From an uncultured Clostridia bacterium (GTDB taxonomy: Bacteria; Bacillota; Clostridia; Monoglobales; Firm-18), in the NCBI GenBank assembly GCA_937914775.1, contig CALDNB010000064.1:1-6736 (forward strand): a stretch of 6,736 bases of DNA, read 5' to 3'. The notes beneath the pieces are model-generated. The model worked only from the letters and a program-made list of their open reading frames with translations, did no database searches and was not told the origin of the DNA. Below are positions 1-6,736 of this stretch, piece by piece (position 1 is the first letter of the stretch; the number at the start of each line of letters is the position of its first letter). The position numbers and the translations under genes are program-made.

Positions 1-36
1 TGACCATAGTACTGTACCGCCCACAGGTGATTCCAT
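1..36 (-). other. N-terminal start of lectin-like module L4 (partial)
   Basis: The last 12 residues in the window read MESPVGGTVLWS. GTVLWS is the opening of L2 (followed there by EDF), and bases 1-18 are identical to bases 4057-4074, which encode that opening. A further L module therefore continues beyond base 1. The gene does not end here. Confidence 0.75.
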
Positions 37-3000
37 TGTTGTAAAGTTAAATGTTGCTGTTGTAATCGGAACACCGTTTTTAGCAGTCAGCCCTGTGGGA
101 ACTGTAACTGTATATGCTGTTTCATAATCTAATGTAGCGCTTAGTGTTACAATTTTTTCTGTACCGTCAAGTGTTGCTGTAACTTCTATATCTTCACCTG
201 CAGTCAATGTAATACTGTCTGCAACTGCCTGTGTAACCGCTTCTGTAAATGTTACCTGCAACTGTGTCTCTGCATCAACTTCGTTACCTGATACATTAAT
301 TGTTGCTGTTACTTCGCTCTCGTAAGTCTTGAAGTTATATACTTTTCCTTCTTCTAACGGGAAGCCTGTAGCACTTGCTTTAACAGTATCGGGAACTGTC
401 AATACATATTCTGTATTCATTGTAAATGCATCGTGAGTAAATGTTACAGTTTTACCCTCGTTTGACAACTCGTAACCTGTAATCAAGTTACCTTCGCTGT
501 CTTTTACAGTCAATGTGATATCATCAATTGTATCTTCATCAATTGCTTCATCAAATGTAACTGCAATTACTTTGTCAAGTAAGATATTTTCAGCGCCGTC
601 TGTTACTGTTGCACCTGCAACTGTCGGGAACTTGTCGTTATTTGTTGTAAATGTAATGGTTTCCTCTGCTGTTAACGGTAAGCCGTTAACGTCTGTAACA
701 GTCTTTGGAATTACCAATGTGTAAGTTGTGTTTGCAGCAAGATGTGCATAGTTAACTGTTACGCCTTTTTCGCCGTTCATAACAACATCTACACCGTCAA
801 CAACTTCGTCGTCTTTCTTAATTGCAATGCTTCCGATTGATGTTGCATCAATCTTCTTGCTGAATGTAACTCCAAATGAGCCAACTCTTGAAACATCTTC
901 CGCACCATCTGTAACTGTTGCTGAAACAAATGACGGCAACGTTGTATAGTGAGTATATTTGAAGTTATCGTATGTTACTACTGAGAAGTCTGACCCATGA
1001 CTCGGTGCTTCTCTTTGTTCAAGAGTGATTGTGTCGATGAAATAATCCCACGCAGGCGCCTGAACGCAAGTCTCTGTAGTTAATTCTATCCAGTCTGTGC
1101 TTCTGTATGATTTTTCACCGTTAACTGTTGCAAATACCATATATCTGTAACCGTTACCATTGTTTATATCATACACAACCTGAATATGAACGTTCTGACC
1201 TTCGATGTCTTCAGCACTTCTGATGTTGTTTTTATAAGGGGCAGTGCTTACAACATCTGCATAACTTGGGTTTGCAGCCATATCAGTAAAGTCCTGAATA
1301 CCGTTAGTTGATGTAATATCAAATCTACCATAAGTTCTTGTGTGTGAACTCCATGCATTCTGAGTTTCTTTCAACAAAACATCGTGCATACTTTGAGTCC
1401 ATTCGTTTGGACGATCTTTAAATGGCAATGCGTTTGAATAGTAGTCATATTCAAATACTGTGTAACCCGAGTTCGGCTGGAAGATGTTATCTTCAGCGTC
1501 ATCATACTTATCCATTATCATATTTAATTGGACTTTGTCATTACCGTCCCAGGTACTTCTCTTTTTGCTCAACTGTGCTTTGCCGTCAACTATAGCAAAT
1601 CTCGAGTTGTATGTTTCTTCAGCGGCTGCCCATGTTAAAGTAGCGTCAGATGTTTTGTAAGTATTAGCACTACCTCCGCTTACAAGAGTCAGACTCCAGT
1701 ACGGACGTTCCGTTGCAATATTTTCAGCATTTAGGCCGTCAAAATCTTCTGACCAGATTAAAGTTCCCTCTGCAGGTTCTTGCTGTGTTGTAAATGTAAA
1801 TGTATCTTCTGCTACAGGAATACCGTTTGTTGCAGTTAATCCGTCAGGGATTGTAACTGTATATTCTGTTACGTAATTAAGTGTGACGTTATTTAATGAT
1901 ACAACTGCGCCGTCAAGGCTTGGATTAATGTCAACTTCTTCGCCGTTTGCACTTAATGTAATATTTTCAATACCTGCTTCGTTGATAGCACGAGCAAATG
2001 TTAACTGTAACTGTGTTGTTGCTGCAACATTATTGCCCTCGGCATTAAGTGTTGCTGTTACTTCGCTTTCGTAAGTTTTGAAGTTTCTTACAGTTTCTGT
2101 TACAGAAAGGTCTGAAACAGCACCCTTAACTGTTGCAGGAATTGTAAGTACATATTCAGTATTTATAGTGAAATCAGCGTGAACTAATGTTACAGTTTTG
2201 TTTTCGTTTGACAACTGATAACCTGTAATCAAGTTTACATCGCTGTCTTTTACAGTTAATTTAATTGTCTGTTCAGTGCCTTCTTTGAACGCTTCACTTA
2301 ATGTTACTGTAATTACTTTATCAAGTAAAACATCTGTCTCGTTTTCAGTAACAGTAATTTCTGTAATTGCCGGAGGATCAAGTTCAACTGTTGCAAATTC
2401 AAATGTTTCTTCTGCTACAGGAGCACCGTTTTCAGCAATCAAGCCTTCAGGAATTGTAACCGTATAAGTTGTAGTGTGATTTAATTTGCCATTATTTAAT
2501 GAAACAATTTTCTTTGTGCCGTCAAGTGTCGGTGTAATTGCAACATTTTCACCGTTTGCACTTAATGTGATTAAGCCAATATTTGTATCGGTAATTGTTT
2601 CAGCAAATGTTAACTGCAATTGTGCATCCATTGGAACATCTGTTGCAGCAACGTTAAGTGTTGCTGATACTTCACTTGCGTAAGAAGTAAAGTTGTAAAC
2701 TGTTTCATCAACAGGCATACCGGATACGCCTTTAACAGTATCGGGAACAGTTAATACGTACTGTGTATTTAAAGCAAAGTTATCGTGAGCCAATGTTACA
2801 ACTGTGCCGTCCTGAGACAAGGTATAATCTGTAATTAAGTTTACATCGCTGTCTTTTACAGTTAATGTGATACCTTCAATTGTTTCTTCGTCAAATGCTT
2901 CGCTTAATGTAATTTCAATTACCTTGTTAAGAGCAATGCCTGTTGCATTGTCTGTAACTGTTGCGCCTGAAATTTCAGGGAACGGTACATCGTTTGTTGT

Positions 3001-6000
3001 AAATGTAATTACTTCCTCTGTTGTAAGTGGTAAACCGTTAAAGTCTGTAACTGTCTTTGGAACTGTCAATGTGTAAGTTGTGTTTGCATCAAGACGTGAA
3101 TACTTAACAGTTACGGCGTTGTTACCATTCATAACAACTTCAATATCAACAGGTGTTTCACCTGCCATTAATGTAATGTTACTGATTGATGCAGGATCTA
3201 ACTTCTTGCTGAATGTAACATTGATTGCACCTGTTCTTGCAACATCTGTTGCAGTATCTGCAAGTGATGCTGAAACAAATGTAGGAAGTTTGTCTGCTGT
3301 GTAGTGTGTATATTTGAAGTTATCGTATTTAGCAGTTGAGAATGCATCAGTTCCAACATAAGTATCATTTTGTCTTAGTGTAACGCGGTTAAAGTAGTAA
3401 ATACCACCTGCCGTTGCTTCTACACTTGCACCTGATGTTGCAGATGAATAATCTAACCATTCTGTACCGTTAAAGGATTTTTCACCGTCAACTGTTGCAG
3501 ATACCATGTATTTTTTGTTTGCAATATCAAATACATACTGAATTTTTGTAACTTTGCCTTCTATATCTTCTGCTGTTCTTATGTTGTTTGCTCTGTTTTC
3601 CAAAGTTGAGCCTGATTGCAACAAGTCAGAAATACCATAATTTTCAGAAATGTTCAATGAACCGTATTTTCTGCCAGAGGTAGCAACATCATCAAAGTAA
3701 ACAGTAGGTCTGATTACAGGGGCTGTCGCTAAATTCTCTGTTTCATAATCAAATTCGAATACAGCATAACCTGTACCCGGAATTGTAGGTACATTACCTT
3801 GTGCATTCTTGAACGGAAGATACATAATAGCAGAAATTGAATTATGGTAACAATTCCATTTGTCTTGCAATACAAGTTTTCCCTCTTCGAACAAAATTCT
3901 TGATGCAAGACCTTCTGTATCTGATGCTTGTGTCCAGTCTCCGCCTGCAGAAACAGTAATGTCCGCTTTGGTACTGCTAATATATGTGCTTACAATACCT
4001 GACCAGTACGGTCTTTCTGTGCCGACATTTGCGTTAGTAAGACCTGTAAAATCTTCTGACCATAGTACTGTACCTTCAACAAGTTCCCCTGTTGTAAAGG
4101 TATATGTAACTTCTGATGCAAATGTTGCGCCTGTTGCAGATTTAACTGTTACAGGAATTGTAAATGTATATTCTGTTTCGTATTCAAGAGTATCAAATGC
4201 AAAAGTTGCTGTTTTGCAGTCCGCTGCAAGTGAAGGTGTTAGTGTTACAGAAGATAAGTCTTCTGTTTTAACCAATGTAACATTTCCAAGTGTTGATTCT
4301 TTCATTTCTGTTGAGAATACTACTTCAATTGCTTCCTTTACATCTACATTTGCAGCACCGTTTGTTACTGAACTTTGTGTAACTGTAGGAACTACAGGGT
4401 CCGCAACTCTTAAAACGATATTGTCAACTGTTGAAACTACAGTATCCTCTGTGTAATTACCAGATGTTGTTGAGCAGTTTGCCTGGAATGCAATATAACC
4501 GATTTCAAAGTTTGTAATATCAGGGTCAATTGCAAAATATGCAGTAGGTGTTGTATATTCAACGCCGCCTTTTGTAAGTTTTAGTGAATATACTTTTGCA
4601 TCCAAATCAATTATTGCTCTTACATGGATTGTGCCGTTACCATCTGTTAGTGCATTAAATTTATCTAAAGATGTAGAGTTAGCGAATGCTCTTGATGCAA
4701 CAGGAGCACCACCGGCACTTGATGTGCCTGAAAGAACACTGCCGTCTCCTGCAATATTATTTACACAGATACCTGAGTAAGATGCACCAAAGTTAAGTGC
4801 TAATAACTGCTGTTCGTCTGTGTTTTGTACTACCATTGCAGGTGAATAAGCATCGCTTTTATATGCTGAACTGATTGTAAAGTCATAATCCAATGTAACA
4901 ATACCTGTTGTGGGAGCGCCTGTAATAGTTTTAGTAGCGATAAGACCTTTACTTTTTGTTGTTTCGCTCTGACCTTTTGTCATCTGCAGTTTTCCGTCAA
5001 CAAATTTGAATTCGTTAGAGCCTTCGGTATAACCGTAGCTCTGAATATAAGCATTCCAGCCGTCTGTGTACCAACTTTCAACTGATGTGTCTGCTGTTAC
5101 GCCTTCAGGCAATGTTGAGAAGTCTTCTTCCCAGATAATGGGGTCAAAGGCTTTTGTTGTAAATGTAAATGTATCTTCTGCTACAGGAATACCGTTTGTT
5201 GCGGTTAATCCGTCAGGGATTGTAACTGTGTATTCCGTTTCATAATCTAATGTTGTATTATTTAGTGATACAACCGCGCCGTCAAGAGTTGGATTAATTT
5301 CAACTTCTTCGCCCTTTGCACTTAATGTAATATTTTCAATACCTGTTTCATTGATAGCACGGTCGAATGTCAACTGCAATGCTGTACCTGCTGCAACTGC
5401 ATTTCCTGTTGCGTTAAGTGTTGCCGTAACTTCGCTTTCATAAGTTTTGAAGTTGTAAACAACCGCTTCTTCGATTGGAAGATCTGTTGTTGCACTTATA
5501 ACTGTTGTAGGAACAGTTAATACATATTCTGTATTCATTTCAAAGTCAGCATGTGCCAATGTAACAACTGTGTTATCCTGAGACAAAGTATAACCTGTAA
5601 TCAAGTTTGTCTCTTCGCCTTTTTTAGTTAGTGTAATTGTCTCTTCAGTACCTGCTTTAAAAGGCTCACTTAATGTTACTGCAATTACTTTATCAAGTAA
5701 GATATTTTCAGCGCCGTCTGTAACGGTTGCACCTGCAACTTCGGGAGCAGGTACAACAATCGTTGTAAATTCAAACGTTGCTTCCGCTACAGGAATTCCG
5801 CTTTCAGAAACCAACCCTGCAGGAATTGTAACTACATAAGTTGTGTTTCCTCTTAACGTACCATTATTTAATGAAACAATTTTCTTTGTACCGTCAAGTG
5901 CGGGTGTGATTTCTACCGGTACGCCATTTGTTTCTAATGTAATGTTACTGATATTTGCATCAGTAATTGTTTCAGCAAATGTTAACTGTAACTGTGCAGT

Positions 6001-6736
6001 CACGTCAACTTCGTCGCCTGATACATTGAGTTCTGCTGATACTTTGCTGTCAATAGTTTTGAAGTTATAAACCATTTCTGCAACTGCAACATCCGATGTT
6101 GCGCCTTTAACTGTCTGGGGAACTGTCAATACATATTCTGAGTTAATATCAAAATCAGCATGTAACAATGTTACAGTTTTGTTTTCATTTGATAATTCAT
6201 AACCAGTAATCAAGTTTTGATATTCGCCTTTTTTAGTTAAAGTAATGTACTGTTCTGTACCTGATTTAAATGCTTCGCTTAATGTTACTGCAATTACATG
6301 ATTCGGAGCAATACCTGTTGCGCCGTCTGTAATTGTTGCGTCTGAAATTTCAGGGAACGGAACATCGTTTGTTGTAAAGGTAATAACCTGCTCAGTTGTT
6401 AACGGTAAGCCGTTAACGTCTGTAACAGTTTTTGGAACTGTTAATGTGTACTCTGTTGTTGCTGCAAGACGTGAATATTTAATTGTTGCAGCATAATCGC
6501 CGTTCATAACAACGTCGATATCAACAGGAGTACCGTCTGCTGCTAATGTAATGTTACCAATTGATGCAGGGTCGATATCCTTACTGAATACAACATCAAT
6601 TTCACCTGTTCTTGCAACATCTGTTGCAGCATCTTCAAGTGATGCTGAAACAAATGTAGGAAGTTTATCTGCTGTATAGTGTGTATATAAGAAGTTATCG
6701 TAGATACCTGATGTAAACGCATTAACACCTGTATAG
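1..6736 (-). CDS. giant modular repeat protein, probably surface or secreted; Ig-like (Big_5/SbsA-type) and lectin-like modules; partial at both ends
   Basis: One frame is open for 2245 codons, read from base 6735 down to base 1, with no in-frame stop; codon triplets start at plus-strand positions 1, 4, 7 and so on. No start, ribosome binding site or stop lies inside the window. Residues below count from base 6735. Order: end of L0 (1-23), A1 24-123, B1 124-227, C1 228-325, B2 326-431, C2 432-527, L1 528-778, D 779-882, L2 883-1148, A2 1149-1248, B3 1249-1351, C3 1352-1449, B4 1450-1554, C4 1555-1650, L3 1651-1932, A3 1933-2033, B5 2034-2137, C5 2138-2233, start of L4 2234-2245. Each Ig unit has a 'TF(S/A)' or 'TLSEAF' strand, a 'NITL' strand, a 'T.YTLTVP' strand and a final 'F.FTT'. 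These are hallmarks of Big_5/SbsA Ig-like domains. Only five Cys are present. Extracellular adhesin, S-layer or glycan-binding scaffold is inferred from architecture. No catalytic motif, signal peptide or anchor is visible. The coding call is very secure; the function is tentative. Confidence 0.93.
37..939 (-). repeat. Ig-like cassette 3, short form: A3-B5-C5
   Basis: Three Ig-like domains: A3 939-637, B5 636-325, C5 324-37. A3 is the most diverged A copy (FGVTFSKKIDATSIGSIAI, then NGEKGVTVNYAHL) but keeps KTVTDVNGLPLTAEE. B5 follows A3 like a first-position B, yet its core VTDGAENILLDKVIAVT matches second-position B2; bases 561-600 match 5679-5718 at 39 of 40. C5 starts YESEVTAT like C2 and C4. 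The second B-C pair seen in the other cassettes is absent, and C5 runs directly into the next L module. The simplest reading is loss of one B-C pair by recombination inside the repeats. Confidence 0.83.
671..690. repeat. perfect inverted repeat, second copy, inside A3
   Basis: Same arms and loop as the copy in A1, within a 32-base exact match (671-702 and 6398-6429). The A2 counterpart near 3023-3042 has lost the symmetry although the protein is nearly unchanged, which argues against selection for a hairpin. Confidence 0.5.
940..1785 (-). other. lectin-like module L3
   Basis: About 282 residues. It opens GTLIWSEDFDGLNAENI then TERPYWSL, followed by AIVDGKAQLSKK, YTVFEYDYYSNA, RTYGRFDIT, NNIRSAEDIEGQ, RYMVFATVNGEKSYRS and YFIDTITLEQ, and closes YDNFKYTHYT. 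The frame of motifs is that of L2, while the part between FEYDY and YGRFD carries an unrelated-looking insert rich in charged and aromatic residues (RPNEWTQSMHD). There is one Cys (TETCVQ). A jelly-roll carbohydrate-binding fold is inferred as for L2. It leads directly into A3 (LPSFVSATV). Confidence 0.65.
1786..3291 (-). repeat. Ig-like cassette 2: A2-B3-C3-B4-C4
   Basis: A second five-domain block with the same order as cassette 1: A2 3291-2992, B3 2991-2683, C3 2682-2389, B4 2388-2074, C4 2073-1786. A2 shares KLPTFVSASL, ATDVARTG, VVMNG, KYSRL, YTLTVPKTVTD and NGLPLTTE with A1. B3 starts DVPFPEIS exactly as B1 does. C3 has AETITDTN and TLDGTKKIVSLNNG, close to C1. C4 has RAINEAGIENITL and SLDGAVVSLNN, close to C2. 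B4 has the most divergent linker (VELDPPAITEITVTENETD). A stretch of C4 (1786-1866) matches C2 (5155-5235) at 79 of 81 bases, both differences being silent. Type A starts lie 3375 bases apart between cassettes 1 and 2. Confidence 0.85.
3292..4089 (-). other. lectin-like module L2
   Basis: About 266 residues. It opens with GTVLWSEDFTGLTNANVG and TERPYWSG, followed by EGKLVLQDKW, YAVFEFDYETENLA, RKYGSLNIS, NNIRTAEDIEGK, KYMVSATVDGEKSFNG and YYFNRVTLRQ, and closes with YDNFKYTHYT. Motif order is the same in L3, but the middle differs in sequence and length. The pattern of an opening W-x-E-D-F, alternating hydrophobic strands, an 'Asp/Val-Gly-Glu-Lys' turn and a closing Y-D-N-F suggests a jelly-roll lectin-like fold, consistent with glycan binding. 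That is a fold-level inference. One Cys is present (WNCYHN). The module leads straight into A2 (KLPTFVSAS). Confidence 0.65.
4090..4401 (-). other. single Ig-like domain of type D
   Basis: A lone 104-residue Ig-like domain between L1 and L2. It begins DPVVPTVTQSSVTNGAANVD, has IEVVFSTEMKESTLGNVTL, then TATFAFDTLEYETEYTFTIP, and ends VTYTFTT. It has the general Big_5-like strand pattern but matches A, B and C only weakly. It is the only Ig-like unit with a Cys (AADCKTA). It follows L1 directly, as type A follows the other L modules, so D may be the natural partner of L1. Confidence 0.75.
4402..5154 (-). other. lectin-like module L1 (divergent type)
   Basis: About 251 residues without Ig features. 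It opens with PIIWEEDFSTLPEG, continues with an aromatic run (SWYTDGWNAYIQSYGY), VDGKLQM, TLDYDFTISSAY, a Gly/Ser-rich stretch (VLSGTSSAGGAP), IHVRAIIDLDAKVYSLKL and IGYIAFQAN, and closes with VDNIVLRVA. An opening 'W-E-D-F', a middle 'DGKL', a 'V-x-D-x-x-x-x-x-Y-x-L' strand and a closing 'DNI-x-L' are common in concanavalin A/LamG-like jelly-roll domains, so a carbohydrate-binding role is plausible. It shares its opening with L2 and L3 but lacks their TERPYWS, AEDIEG and YTHYT motifs, so it is a separate subtype. It has two Cys (GICVNN and QANCS). No catalytic residues can be assigned. Confidence 0.6.
5155..6666 (-). repeat. Ig-like cassette 1: A1-B1-C1-B2-C2
   Basis: Five Ig-like domains of 96-106 residues in tandem with almost no linker: A1 6666-6367, B1 6366-6055, C1 6054-5761, B2 5760-5443, C2 5442-5155. 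A1 is the clearest Big_5-like unit: LPTFVSAS, VVFSKDIDPASIGNITL, TEYTLTVPKTVTDVNGLPL, then ITFTTND. B units carry LITGY, LSNENKTVTLLHADF and YVLTVP, and end YNFKT. C units carry LQLTF, ALDGTKKIVSLNNG and TIPAGL, and end FEFTT. The cassette spans 1512 bases and is repeated as cassette 2 (1506 bases). B1-C1 resemble B3-C3 most closely, and C2 resembles C4, so the five-domain block seems to have been duplicated as a unit. No Cys occurs in any of the five domains. The probable role is a rigid spacer or stalk between lectin-like modules; this is an inference. Confidence 0.85.
6398..6417. repeat. perfect inverted repeat, 8-base arms and 4-base loop, inside A1
   Basis: The arms gttaacgg and ccgttaac flank a taag loop. 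It lies within the codons for VNGLPLT of domain A1. An identical 20-base copy lies in A3. There is no T-run and it is mid-gene, so it is not a terminator; it is most likely a by-product of the conserved coding sequence. Confidence 0.5.
6667..6736 (-). other. C-terminal end of lectin-like module L0 (partial)
   Basis: Only about the last 23 residues are in the window. They read YTGVNAFTSGIYDNFLYTHY and then TAD. The same ending, YDNFKYTHYT, closes modules L2 and L3, so a further L module lies upstream of this window. In jelly-roll domains of the LamG/concanavalin A kind, the last strand often carries a 'DN-aromatic/hydrophobic' motif. The assignment rests on similarity to L2 and L3. Confidence 0.7.

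Noticed and set aside
671..690. Hairpin as a transcription terminator or regulatory site
   Set aside because: No T-run on either strand, located inside coding sequence, and the symmetry is lost in the A2 copy.
515..3304. Several plus-strand open frames of 63-74 codons with similar sequences (515-724, 1883-2074, 2276-2467, 2486-2683, 2867-3076, 3080-3304)
   Set aside because: Their similarity to one another simply reflects the repeated Ig-like domains on the minus strand read backwards. They are shadows, not a family of small proteins.
3860..4456. 198-codon open frame on the plus strand
   Set aside because: It is antisense to L2, D and the end of L1, begins at TTG with no convincing ribosome binding site, is Ser/Val/Thr-rich without recognisable domains, and overlaps the clear minus-strand coding frame.
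4090..5154. L1-D insert as an insertion sequence or transposon
   Set aside because: It is in frame, encodes beta-rich domains, and shows no terminal inverted repeats, target duplication or transposase.
5843..6070. 75-codon plus-strand open frame
   Set aside because: Antisense shadow of C1, matching the shadow at 2486-2683 because C1 and C3 are repeats.
6543..6728. 61-codon open frame on the minus strand, shifted from the main frame
   Set aside because: It overlaps the L0-A1 region, which reads clearly as a repeat domain in the main frame. The shifted product is His/Gln/Leu-rich noise.
1..6736. CRISPR array or other short regular repeats
   Set aside because: Repeats are protein-coding, hundreds of bases long, diverged, and in frame. 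There are no short identical repeats with regular unique spacers.
1..6736. Pseudogene or frameshifted repeat gene
   Set aside because: All codon triplets in the frame were read through; no TAA, TAG or TGA is in frame and the domain pattern stays in one frame from end to end.

Overview
The window is the interior of one very large gene on the minus strand. Read from base 6735 down to base 1, a single frame runs 2245 codons with no stop and no frame break. Neither the start nor the stop of the gene lies here, so the protein is longer than 2245 residues. There is no intergenic DNA, RNA gene, promoter, terminator or mobile element in the window. The shorter open frames on the plus strand, and in another minus frame, are shadows of this gene.

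The protein is a mosaic of about 100-residue immunoglobulin-like beta-sandwich domains, which resemble the bacterial Ig-like Big_5/SbsA type, and 250-280-residue modules that look like concanavalin A/LamG-type jelly-rolls. I name the Ig types A, B, C and D and the larger modules L. From N- to C-terminus (high to low coordinates) the order is: end of L0, A1-B1-C1-B2-C2, L1, D, L2, A2-B3-C3-B4-C4, L3, A3-B5-C5, start of L4. That is 14 Ig-like domains, three nearly complete L modules and two partial ones. Type A always follows an L module of the L0/L2/L3 kind, B follows A or C, C always follows B, and a cassette always ends C then L.

The arrangement suggests a giant secreted or cell-surface protein: an adhesin, S-layer-associated protein or polysaccharide-binding scaffold in which Ig-like rods space out lectin-like heads. 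Composition fits this: rich in Thr, Val, Asp, Glu and Ala, and only five Cys in 2245 residues. Signal peptide, anchor (SLH, LPXTG or other) and any catalytic domain would lie outside the window, so export and anchoring are inferred.

The DNA is moderately AT-rich (roughly 40% GC by eye), and the codons favour ACA/ACT, GTT/GTA, GCA and TTA, with some AGA. This suits a Bacillota/Clostridia-type bacterium, perhaps a gut member, but no taxonomic marker is present and this is a weak inference. The gene has grown by duplication: A-type domains recur at offsets of 3375 and 2352 bases, some segments are almost identical in DNA, and the third cassette looks as if one B-C pair was lost by recombination.
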